NCBI GenBank assembly: GCA_015179045.1
Contig: WHUZ01000043.1
Location: 372,001-436,000, forward strand
DNA: 64,000 nt
DNA from: Kalaharituber pfeilii
Taxonomy: Eukaryota > Ascomycota > Pezizomycetes > Pezizales > Pezizaceae
Reading direction: 5' to 3'
Shown here: positions 21,876-33,744 of the stretch, piece after piece
How the letters are laid out: each line of letters opens with the position of its first letter
How positions within the stretch are numbered: position 1 is the stretch's first letter
Notes under the pieces: model-generated
What the model was told of the DNA's origin: nothing
The model's input: only the letters and a program-made list of their open reading frames with translations
Databases searched by the model: none
Translations under genes and position numbers: made by a program

Positions 21876-24800
21876 TTAAAAAGCATATGGGTTCAAGGAT
21901 CGGATGGTTAAACATCTGTGCTCCCAATTAGCTTGAAGAATGCCTATACTCAACGGGGATTGAAACTTACGGAGGACTCTTGCTCAATTCTGTCTTCAAG
22001 AATACGGGTACCATAGTCATCTCCCTTACTTCCTGAATATAGTCTCCTTTCTCCTCCCGTAGAGTGAACATATGACCATATTTCTCCTTCAAAGAAGGCT
22101 CTGTAGCGATTTCTGGATCAGCTGCAGTAACAGCCATCTTCGGATCAGATCTTGTACGATGTGGAATTTGAGCAGATGGGGAATTCTTAGTTGGTGATGG
22201 AGGCATGCTCTGGGTTGGCCTCGTAGTAGCAGCTGGCGGGCACAGGCTGGACTGTTGTTGCTGTTGTAATGCTTGTTCCTGCTCCTGCGCCTGCTGTTGC
22301 TCAAAAGCATCCCCAATATCTTCGTCACCATCAAACAAGGCATCAACATCGTCAATGGACAAGGAAGATATATCCATCATTTTGCGCTGCATTTCCTCCT
22401 GATCCTGTGCAGCTTTTGCCGCTGCTGCTGCCTCTGCAGCTGCTGCTGCGGCGCTGGCAGCACGGAATGCAGCAATTCCTTTTGGTCGTTCATCCTCAGG
22501 AATATAAAGGTTGGACTGCACACCCTTCTCCCAGTAAAGCTCCAGAATGCGGTTGTTCTTATCGAACTCTGCCTTCTTCAATGGCAATTGATCGCAATGT
22601 ACGCGTTTTTCAAAACCATACTCTGGAATGAGTACGTCAAAAGCGGATTCATACACATTAATGACAATTGCTTCACAAATGAGCTCTCCGCCAAGGACAG
22701 TACGCCTTTCATCGACCTTGCGGCAGAGTTGTAGGTGAATACTCTGTTCCTGCGCATTCTTCGCGGAATCCTTCTTCACATTACATTGCTCTGCGGTCTT
22801 TGTAAGGGAATCTGCGTCTTCTGTGAACTCAATAGCGCCATTAGAGAGAACATCCTCAAGTTGACGGTGAACAATAATATCTGCATAACGACGTGTCGGG
22901 TTCGTGAAGTGAGTATATAATGGGAGGTTGTGAATGTAATTTTTGTGCATGCTCTCCGGAAGTTTTCCGGTGACGTAATATTTCCCACGCTGCATGGCCT
23001 TGATTATGAGCGTTTGAATACCCTATGGAATGCAGTTAGTCAAAGACTCGGATCAGAAAATGAAGAGTATGCAATTGACTTACCCTGCGTACCGTGTCCG
23101 ATTCAATGTTGAGGAGACTGTTTTGCAATGTTGCTCCATCAATAATATCGATAGGGAATCCAAGTCGCCTCATTCTATCGGCCAATACATCAATACGTCG
23201 TTGAATTGGGGGTGCATGTCGTCGAAGGAGTGCTTTATCCGGCATAGCTGCAAACAACTTCTGCGCAATGAATGAATTTGTCTTGATAGCCAATTCTTCA
23301 ACCACTCCTTGTGAATATGTAGAATGGAATATATTTTCCACTACGGGCAAAGCTTCATCATCTAGCTGCTGAAGAAGACGCAACGGCATATTGTTTTCGC
23401 CAGTGATATTCAGTCGTTGACGGCGAAATTTTTGGGTTATATCCTGGGCAAGATTAGGAAACAAGCATTCATGCGAAGTAAGGAATACTTACGTAAAGGG
23501 TCTCGATGGTTTCGGAGAACTCGGCTTCCAATTCGACACCTTCAGATTTGCCAACGGTCTTATTGATGCTTGCGTGGGTTACTTCGCTCACGCTCTTCAC
23601 AATAGACCTACCGACCCAGGTCTGATCTTCAAGAACTTTACCCGATTCCTTCTCTACTAAAAATACAACACTGACACAGAACCTATCCTCGTTCGTCTTG
23701 AGAGCAAGTAAATCTTCAGCCAGCTTAGGCGGAAGAAGTGGCACTGATCGGTTGATTAAGTTCACACCACTCCCTCGCTTCTTAGCCTCTCGATCAACCA
23801 GTGAGTTTGCTTTGATGAAGTGAGCAACATCAGCGACGTGCACACCAATTTCAATCACACCGTCTCTGGCGGTCTTGACATGGTAAGCAATATCCGAAGC
23901 GCTCTGGCCTGGAGAGGTGATGGTGAAGGTCTGTTCGCCTCGAAAGTCCTTCCTTGTCTGCAGCGCAGCCTCTCCCTCACTCTCAAGCGACCAATTCTCG
24001 AAACCCACATTTTTGATAACAGCCTCAACAAACTCGTCTGGACCGAAATTATTGTCTCGGAGTAATGCATCAGTTTCAATCTTTATATCTCCCATCTCGC
24101 CAAGCTGCTCAACGAGAGTGCCAAATGGATGAAGGGATGTGATTGGCCAGCGCTTGATGCAAGCAACAAAAATGCGATTAGCGTAAGATTGATGATTTTC
24201 AACGAAGTCGCGTGGCGCCTGTTCCGTGGGAATTGCAATAAGAGGTACTCTCTTATCGGTAGGCTTGAACCAAACAATCTTCGGTTTCTCTTGGGCTCGT
24301 TCTGGCTGATGTTGACGTCCTGATGTTCCCTCACGAGCTTGGCGTTCAGCTTCTTGCTTCTCTTTCGTGGCCTGGCTGCTGGGGCGCAATAAACCAAGAG
24401 TACTGGAGAGAATTAGCAACGCGCTCTATGTGCAATTTGATCTTGAGACATACCCAGAAAACATCTGCCCAGCGACTCTCTCGATTACTGCAACAATATG
24501 GCCGGCATATAGAGGTTTCTGTTCATCATTAATTTCCTCTTCTTCAACGAGTAAAAGACTCTGTCCCTCTACTTCGACGTCATCGTTCTTCTTCTGCGTT
24601 GGTCTTTGTCTTAGACTGCCTCTTCTTCTCATTCCTCCACCTTCTTGTCCGCTTTGGTCTTGACCTTCACCTGTACCAGCTGCTCCTGCGGAAGTAGTAA
24701 CCCCAGAGCTGGAATTATCTTTGCGTTTCTTCTTCTCTTCTTTCTCACGCTTCTGACCCCATACTTCATCTACGTCAAGCAATTCAACCGCGACAAGATC

Positions 24801-26404
24801 TCCCTCAAGGGCTCGATTTCTATCCTTACTACCACAGATGAAGATATCTGCATCAAGTAACCCATCCTGAGTGGTAACATAGGCGTCGCTCCTGTTCTTT
24901 TTGTTAACCCTTAAAATACCGGAGACCAACTGCCCATTGCTTAATAATGCCGGCAAGCTTGCTTGAGGGAGATATGGAGTGAAGAGTGTCTTGCGCTGTT
25001 GCTGATTAGAGAGTTGCTGATTCTGAGGTTGTTGGACACCCATCTGGCCTAAGCCCAGTTGTTGAGCATTGAGGGCTTGAGCAGCCTGTTGTAGCTGCAA
25101 CTGTGTCAGTTGCTGCTGCTGGGTGAGTAAATTGGCATTCAACAGCGGTTGTCCCGTCGCTGGATTCACGAATATACCCTGTGATGGGGCACCAGGGATG
25201 AGAAGACCTGGTTGAGCAGGGAATGTAAAGGCTCCAATCGAAGCACCCATGGAGGCGCGGGCACGATGCCCTGGCTGGAAACCAGGAGTGAACTGCTGCT
25301 GCTGGTTTTGAATTTGAGGTTGAGGATCAGTAGGAGCATTGTTCTGGTTCTGGTTCTGGTTTTGATTCTGATTTCGCCAATTGCCTTCATAATTCCTTGA
25401 GCCACTTCTTTGATGTCCACTGACTCTCCTCTCGACATTTTGACCCGAGGTTTGTCCACTATTTTGTGTAGAAACTGCTTCAGTGGCTCCTGAAGGAGGT
25501 GGGAACTGAAATCCACCGATGCGTCCAGTATTTGCAGTATTCCTACCGTTGGCGCCGCCTGCTGCCAAGCTTTGGCTCCTGAGATGCCCACTCATTCGAG
25601 ACCTTGGAGGACCAAGAGACGTGGACGCACCAGTAGATGCAGTGGTGGCAGTAGCAGACGATGACTCTGATGCAGTAGTTGGTGTGGTTGTGGAACTAGG
25701 GGTAGCGGCAGCTGTTGTGCTAGGAGTGGTAGATGATGAGGAAGCATTTGGTCCTGCTGGATTAGGAATTGGAAACTGGAAGCCTGCCTGACCTCCCTGA
25801 CCTCCCTGACCTCTTCTTGCCTGAGCTTGTTCTGCAAGCTTCCTAGCATCAGCAACAACTAGAGAGTGTCTGCGAATATGGCCTGATGCACCAGCGTTCT
25901 GACCCCCCGATGGGCGCCTTTGAGGCCCGCTGGATGTATCGGTCAAGTTCGACGATGAACCAGAAGAAGGCGCTGGAGGCGGTCCACCGATGCCTGAACC
26001 TGTGCGTCTGTGGGACGATGGTTGAGTAGGGGCTCCTGGTGGTGCAGTTTGTTGCTGCTGTGGAAATTGAAAGCCATGTGGCTGAGGAGAAAGATGTGGG
26101 AGTTGCTGTTGAAGAGGGTTAAAGGCAACCGGAGTCAGGTGCGCTTGACCAGGGGGTATAATCCCCATATTCACATATTGTTGGTGCGCACTCAGCATTT
26201 GTTGCTGCTGAGCTTGAAGCATTTCAATTTGATGCTGCAATGCAAGTTGCTCCGCTGCAAGAACACATGCATCAGTGAATGAGTACAAGGAAATTATGAT
26301 CAAATCGAATACTTACCCATTAAGGGGGTAAGTTCAGAAGGTGATCTTCTGTGGGCAATATGGAGCCTTCGCCCCTGTGCCTGATTTTGTTGATGTTGGT
26401 CCAT
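21876..26404 (-). CDS. SSD1: SSD1-type RNB-family translational repressor
   Basis: Six exons (26317-26404, 24454-26254, 23493-24402, 23084-23443, 21971-23022, 21876-21915) encode 1416 residues. Ssd1 binds the 5' leaders of cell-wall mRNAs and represses translation until released by the NDR kinase Cbk1. The first 400 residues are Gln/Ser/Thr-rich and disordered. They hold five HxRxxS kinase sites (residues 18, 111, 155, 253, 310) and four FxFP docking motifs (91, 188, 278, 372). Two cold-shock-like domains follow: around NGQLVSGILRVNKKNRSDAY and around RVPLIAIPTEQAPRDFVENH. The RNB domain begins near residue 780. Its catalytic Asp cluster is replaced by TITSPGQSASDIAYH, as expected of the nuclease-dead Ssd1 group. 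The C-terminus ends SPPCLTIRSLNPYAF. The start lies in exon 1 (MDQHQQNQAQGRR). Confidence 0.96.
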
Positions 26405-27369
26405 CTTGATGCCTCAGGAAAGAACAAGAATGTAACTGTGAGAGCTAATAATCGTTAGTGATCACTACTCAGGAACATTCAGGAACAATTGTTAAAGTAA
26501 GATTTAGGGTTCTACCTTTAAGCCTCAAGAACGTGCAGGGGAAGAGCTTGACGTCAACAAACTCTTATGAAATATTAATGATCAAGCGGGACAACAAAAG
26601 ACTGTGCAACAGTAGGTGGTAGTTCAGGCTACTTTCTGTCGTGTCGTAACTGTAAGTCACAGAATATGATTAGGTTATATTTGATTAAGTCTGCCAGTTC
26701 CCTGATGAACCGAATTGGTCTTGCGGAATCACTGAGGCTATAGATGCTCAACAATCAACTCTTGCAGAGGACCTATAGGCCAAACCAAACGACCGACAAA
26801 AATCAGAACCCGTATACTGTGGGTGACTTTGGCAGTGACGAAATATATCTAAGCGTTGTTCTGACGTAGTACCGCAGCTTGAAATATATCAAGAGAGTCT
26901 TCCTGATAAGCCAAATTTTAGGAAGGGGGAAGGGAACAATAAGCGTAAATGGAGAGATTGCTAGAAGGTGCCTGGGCGATCGAATTGTCTTCTGCTCCGT
27001 GGTATGCAGAGTGTACTCGTAGCTGCTAGCTGCTAAATAGGGAGAGAGGGCTGGAAAAAGTATTAACAGCTGCTATGGGAAGAATTCCAAAAACGACAAG
27101 ACCCATTCATCACAGGAAGGAGGGGCACTCGAGTGAACGGTGTAATGAGCAGCAATAGGGATGGGATACGGCGGTATACAGGGGAAGAGGGAGGAGTGAG
27201 GGGTAAGGCTTCATACAGTGAACGGTCTCTGATGATAACAGAAGCACGGGCCGCGCGGATTGGCGTTCGAGATTATCGTTTCGTGGATGGAGCTGAGTGT
27301 CGGAGGGAATGTGGAGGAAGGAACGTGTGGAGAGATGGTGATGGACGTAGCTGGTCGTTAAGATGAAGG

Positions 27370-27990
27370 GGGAGGGTGGGGGCGGTGGTGGAGGAGATGG
27401 GGGTGAAGGAAGACGGGAGAAGATGCAGGAGGAGGCAAACGAGAGGTAGGAAGCAAGAGGCGAGAGGCGGGAGGCGGGAGGCAGGAGGCAGGAATGGGGG
27501 GGGGGGGGGGGCTACAATCGAGTCAACGGCACCGGACTGGGGTGGGGGAGGGGGGCAGGCTGGGGCGGCGGGCGGGCGGAGGGTTAGGGGTGAGCGAGGT
27601 GGGGGGTGGGGCGGGCGGGCATGGGTTGGTGGAGCTATGATATGTAGGCCGGCCGCCATTGGAGGGAGGGGGCGGAGGGAGGGGCGGTGGGCGTCCACAC
27701 GCTGCGTGCGCCCCAGCAGGGCCGGCTGCGCCCAGAGGCACGCAAGCCCAAGCCCAAGCCCACGACTCACGACGCCTCCGAGCTGCGGCTGTCCAGTGCG
27801 CCCAGTACATAGCAGCGGGCGCCGTGAGTGCGGGGCGGCGGGCCATTCTGCTGCGCTGCGGGGCCCGCAATGCCCTCCTGTGCGGCCAGCTCGCACCTCT
27901 GCCCGCCATGGGGCCACTGCCATGGCTCGCCATATGGCCGTCACGGGGCTGTCACGTTTCTCCCCCTTTGCTAGAGTTCCCATAGGTACA
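27370..27990 (-). promoter_or_regulatory. C-tract promoter island of SSD1
   Basis: There is a 16-base G run at 27496-27511 (C on the SSD1 coding strand), preceded by repeated GGCGGGAGG-type units and followed by GC-rich sequence. It lies about 1.1 kb upstream of the SSD1 start. Frames over 130 codons exist on both strands but have skewed, low-complexity composition and no recognisable protein. Confidence 0.35.
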
Positions 27991-30221
27991 AGCCCAACTT
28001 AGCTGCACCGGGTCGGCAAAGAAGCTAGCGAGGGGAGGGGCGGTATCCGAAGAGCCTAAGTCGCCGCCCAACCACAACCCCCCCCCCCACCCCCCATGAA
28101 GTCCAAATACGGAGTGCTTCTCGCAATCCTCCCCTAGGCGGCGATTATGTTCATGCTCGAGACTGATTCTGGCCTCCCAAGTATAGTACAATCTTTCACG
28201 GCCTACGAACATCAAAGGCCACATCCACCAGCAGCATACAGCGGCCCTTGTCGAGCCCCCTTAGCATGGTGCTCTAGTGCAGCTCGCTTTTCCCAAATCA
28301 ATTGATGCGATCAGGGTAGTGATCAGGGTACCTCCTTAGTTGGATCATGCACTATCCGCTGCAGACACATGCTTCCAGCCATACCTACAGATTCAGACAC
28401 TCTGCCCGTAGTTCCCACTACCATGGCCTGCATATGCATTCCCCTGTACCAAGGGTCGGATAGAACGACATACCTAGAATATGATAGCCTATCAACAGTG
28501 ACTGCTTGCCGCGTGGTCTATCAATTTGTCTGGCAATGCATTCCAAAAAACCACTAGAATTGCCTTTCAATCGCTTCTACTTTTCTAGTTTTCATCTCTC
28601 TACCCCCGAGATACTCCAGTCACTGCTCTATGCATTAACTGAAATAAATGCACGGAAAAGGACCTTTTTTCGTTGGCTTCACGCTTGCAGGCTTACCCTC
28701 CAAGCAATCAGCCAAGGGGACAATGACTGGGCAAGGAGGCAGATGCAACATCTCCAGTAACTGGTCAGACACAGTCCAATTCCACTTCAGATTGATGACA
28801 TGCAATTAATCATGCAAAAATAGTTGATTCTGGTTTACTTTTTGACTATCAAATACAAAGCGTGACGACTGCTCCCGGTAGTCAAACTTTTCCTTCACGT
28901 CAATGCTTGAAGCATTAGGTACTACGTGGCCATGATATCTAGACTAGAATCTTACATTAGAATACCTACGCTTGTCAATCTGGGCACCAGAGCTGCTTAC
29001 CAAGATTGTGCTCCACATAACCCTTTCCGTACTTGGTCTGACACACCCGACCGTAATTCTGTACTCGAGTACTGTACTAGTACTCATACCGTCCATGCTA
29101 TCACAATAAGTACCAAGTTAGTCCTCGCACCCATAAATAGGCGGGGGTAATTATCAATCTCGCACCGGGTGGTATAGTCTCCTTACGGGATAGTGAAGAC
29201 TAGTCTCGTAACAAAGTGAAGCCCGCATGAAGCTGGCTTGGCACAGGAAGCAATTGTAACCCTCTCCATCTTAAGGGCGCTAGTACAAGAGTAGTACTAA
29301 GTAGGCATCACAAAGCACTCTACTTAGTCTGGTTGACTACTCAACTTTACCCTACATCTTGAGAAGCAGGTGTACTCTAACTCCGAAGAAACTAAAGCTT
29401 CGATTCGACTCGAGTGTCACCTGCTTTCAATGATTGTTTTTATCCAGCGAGGGTGTTTCCATGTGCAACGATAATGTAGAGAAAGAATGGACTGCTAATT
29501 CACTGAATAAGCTCCGTTCAACTCAAGCGATTGCAGCTATGCATACTTATGTCCTCGAGACTGTGACTTCAGATTGAGGTCGCACGAACGCACTGGCCCT
29601 TGGACATGCTAACCCCATTGAGTACGTTCTGTCATATCCCTTCTTCTCCTTGCCTATGATATACCTCCCCCCACCCCTCCCATGCCCCTCTCCCTCCTCC
29701 TCCTACCCCCCCTCACCGGCCCCTGGTTGTACGAGTTGGAGCGGTGCCTGTGAGTGGCGCTGGGGTTGAAGGTTGTGTAAGCCTTCTCATGGCAAGAATT
29801 AGTCTCGTATTGTAAAGCATGAATACATGCAGCGAAGCTACACAGCAAAGAAATCTGGCCAAGTGATAACAATCTCATCACTATTGGCGCATCCATCAGG
29901 GCTGACAAGGCTTCACGCGGAAATAAGATACAAAAGTGTCGCTGGTTACAAGTCTATTTCGCGTTAGTCGCGAGTCTACAACGTTTCCAGCCCGATGCGT
30001 ATGACGAGCATTTCTGCTAGTCCCAGACCGTATTATCGACGTCAAATCCACCTCATCCGTGCGCCGGTGGATTTGGAGTGGATAACAGTGACGGCACTGC
30101 TTAGTAAAGTACATACTTGTAGTTGTCGCAGTTTATGACGGGGACCTTTCATATCAATTGGTATTAAGACTTACAACTGAATAAGGATGACAAGATTTTT
30201 CAACAGATCGCCATAGAAATA

Positions 30222-30845
30222 CAGTCTTACCTTGCTATAATGAACCCCGTTATAGCGAAAACCTTGTTATCCTGATAATGTCATGGTGTCTTCATCCCGT
30301 TTGCACTCAAATTCCCCTTGCTATAACGAAATTACACCAAACAGGGAAACAAAAATGAGATAGGAGTGAGGTTATTTCTGTCTACATACAAATCTCTCTT
30401 GCTATAACGAAAAGCAGCTATGAAATACATGACTAATCAAGGTACTTGTCCACTGTTACCTCTGAATCCCCTTCCACACTTACCATAATTATGTTGGTAT
30501 CACACCTCTTCACAAAATAATTTTGGAACTCAGCTAGGTTTCTTTTTGCATAATTGTTGCTTCTCTAGTTTCCTTAATCCCCAACATTTTAGACGTTCTT
30601 CTCTGAGTGTGTTGATATAGATATTTACAATTTCATGCTCAACTATTCCCTAATTTGTAGAAATATTTCCTACTTGGGTTATTTCTTTTAACAGTAAAAC
30701 TGCGGAATTAAAGTCTACTAAAGAATTTCTACTTACCTGCCAAGCATTCTGACTAATTTGCCACTCAATATTCTATAACGAAATCTTGCTATAACGAATA
30801 AAGATGGCCCAAATTTTTGCCTTTCGTTACAGCAAGGTAAGACTG
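30222..30845. mobile_element. 624-bp TA-flanked inverted-repeat element (pogo/Tc1-mariner-like MITE)
   Basis: The left end CAGTCTTACCTTGCTATAA and the right end, whose reverse complement is CAGTCTTACCTTGCTGTAA, are flanked by TA on both sides (30220-30221 and 30846-30847). The unit TTGCTATAACGAA or a close variant recurs at 30232, 30318, 30399, 30771 and 30786, clustered towards the ends. No long frame is present. The ends resemble those of pogo/Fot-type elements, which begin CAG and contain a TATAACGA block. Confidence 0.8.
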
Positions 30846-33482
30846 TAGCTTTTCATCCACTGAGTGAGGATCGGGTCCATTCCTTTCCCTTATAGTTCCC
30901 GTGCGCGTGGCAAATTGTGTAATTTGTGTATACCAAAACATGGTTACGTCCACCAAAATTCTGCTTGCAAGCACTCACTCACAATGATACAGGCCTCGAT
31001 TATATAATAAGAATGTTGCACGAATGAATGTGATAATCAATAAACCGAGACTACATAGATGGGCAATGCGAGCTTTGTGATTGATATTGTACCTATGATA
31101 GGCGACTTTGTCTTTTCCGCATACCGGTGATCCACGTTTTCGCAAAGTTTGGTTTATTACGGGGCACAGGGTTCGGGCGGGAGATTTTCCTGTTTTGAGC
31201 TATAAGCCACGCGTCTCAATGCCCCACAGATGCAGTCATGAACCCCACGGATGGGGCTGACAATCAATGGTGTACATAATAGTGCATACTTAACTTTAAG
31301 CACAGCAATGTATCAAACCGTGTCTATTTGTTTAGCTATTGTGCCCACTCCCTCGGTTTTTTGTCGCAGCCCCAAGTACCAAGCGCCATACTAGTACAGA
31401 ATATCCCGAGCTTTGGTCTCCGCATCGCATGCACGTAGGTCTCCAAACAGTATTCAGTTATAACACTGTTATCAACACGTCTTACACAGATGCGATGACT
31501 CGAACCGTCGGTAACCCTGCCGACCATCTTATTTCACCTTTTTTATTCAAGTACATCATTTTGGTAAAAAGTGGGTTGAGTACGCTAGAGATTTTAGTAT
31601 ATTGGCCAGAGCTAGCTCGCTAGAATCGTTACCCTCAACTTCCAAGCACTTCTCTTCAGGTTGAAAAGACGAGAATTAAGATATTGATATCGAAAAGCCC
31701 TGATATTTTAACAGTGCTTTTGCAGTTCAACGAAAATTCTATCGAATTTAATTTTTAAATCTCTTTTAGAAGATATAATAAGTTACTGTACAAAGTAAGC
31801 AGCCTAAGGAATAGAAGAAGGGAATAATATGATGAAGGGAGTTGAAAAGATAACAGTACTCGCCGGTAAAAGGTGGTTATGAGACTAGGTGAAAGGTTAC
31901 GATGACAAAATTGCAAATTTTACATCCAGTTGAGGGTAACTACTAGGCAAGAAGGATCTAGAGCTGTGCCAAGAGTCAAAAGCTATATATCTAGATGGTT
32001 GGTTAGAGGATAATCGCGAGGGGGGTGAGAGGTGGGGGACACGTTATGCCCGGTAATCGCAGACTCGGAATTCCGCGATCATGGGGGCACAAACGTTGGC
32101 CGAAGTCCCTATTACGAAAGTGTACGGTAAACTAGCTGATAAATAGGAAAACAAATGTAAACACAACAGAATCTTGTGTCGAGGTGAAAAGCCGTTCATG
32201 GGCTCCAAATACCAGTAACAAGCAGCTAGCAATGTTCATTTCATGAAGTAAATCTCTTCATATAATCCTAGGGCAAAATTCTGCAAAACAGATTACATTG
32301 GAGTACGTGACGAGTCACTCAGTCACGTTACTTCGGTCCGAAAAGAATTGGTTATGCATCCAGCAGAAAGGACAGCTACGACCGTATCCATCAATTTGAT
32401 AAACCCTACTTTTGACTTCATGCAGAAGGTGGAGAAGATGTTTATTGAGGCAGTCGTAAGTGAGACTATGAATTGGGACTCGATTATAATTTATCATTCT
32501 AACTCCTTACTTGTATGCAGAGTTTGCTTTTGTGTTTAATTTCATCTCTTGAAAAAAAGCGGGTTTGTGGTTATTGTCAGATTCATTGTTTACCGCTCGA
32601 CTTGTCAAATCTAAAAGCAACAGGGAACAATAGATATACGGATACCAATTGTTTGAAAGGGTTAGCTTTATCAAAAAAAGCATCACGATGAACCTTCGAC
32701 TCATCGGAAGCTCGGCAACAATATATCAAAATGGAAATCCTGTTTGAAAGCTGGCAGCGGGATGTTATGATATGCAGAGAAGGGGCGATAGCCTCAACAC
32801 AATTGGCTACGGACTGATTTTTCGTATACAAACTGGTATTTATAGGGATTTCCTTCTGGGGATTCTGCCCAGATTGGAATACAGTTCCGAAAAGGCTGAT
32901 CATGTGCCACGGGTAATTATCAACACCATGACTTTTTGCCCCCTCCTTTTCTATCCCTGATTAAGGTAGGTAGACTTAATTAAGGTTGGTAGACGGAGTA
33001 ATTAGAAAGCAAAATTGCTGAAGAGAGGCATTAGGTTGTCACCTCCATGTTGATTTCATGATTATCCATGCATCCAATCATTGACAATATCACAGAATCT
33101 AAGCTCCTGGTTGGTTAAAGTAACAGTCTATAGTACATCTAACATTGCACTAACTGAGTTATACCAAGTGAGTTGTACCAAGGATCGTCACAGTCGAAGT
33201 CTTTGTGTTTCCCGTGGGCACCTGGATAGAGTATGAGCACCCACACCCTAGTACCTACATAGGATAGTCCGACCTTGCATGCATCCAAAAAGTTCCTGCC
33301 TCTAGTCTGGTTATCCTGCCTCTACAAACCAAGTAATCTAATGCAGGTACAGAAAAAGTTCAAGGAAAAGTGAAGTGAAAGTCTATGATAGAGCAGGTGT
33401 AACCAAGAATTATAGAGGAACAAGTAAAGGTTTCATCGGGAGTTCTTGTACGCCTGTTAGTTTCATGATCAATACTGGTTAA

Positions 33483-33510
33483 CCCCCACCCCCACCCCCA
33501 CCCCCTCCCC
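33483..33510. repeat. CCCCCA tandem repeat
   Basis: About four copies of a six-base unit CCCCCA run into CCCCTCCCC. It is in a gene desert with no nearby start. Confidence 0.8.
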
Positions 33511-33579
33511 GCTGTTTCAGGATTGCTGCTGCCTTTGACTACTAATGCTAATTCCTTATGAGAGTATCGCTTCCAGATG

Positions 33580-33744
33580 CAGGCGACCCCGGTTATAATG
33601 AACCTCTTTTTAGTGCTATAGTGAAGGAATGGGCGAGATTCTTTGTATACACAGGCAAAGGAAGTGCCCTCGCTATACTGAAAACTGGTTATAATGAAGA
33701 AAATCGGTCGGATTCTTGGCCTTCGTTATAGCCAGGGTCACCTG
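33580..33744. mobile_element. 165-bp inverted-repeat element of pogo-like type
   Basis: The left end CAGGCGACCCCGGTTATAA and the right end, reverse complement CAGGTGACCCTGGCTATAA, form imperfect arms. The right flank is TA; the left flank is TG, which could be a mutated TA. Differences between arms are mostly C/T changes. It has no coding capacity. Confidence 0.65.

Noticed and set aside
27273..28002. Frames of more than 200 codons on both strands
   Set aside because: They have the same skewed composition and lie in the SSD1 upstream island; poly-Gly/Pro/Arg translation, no recognisable domain.
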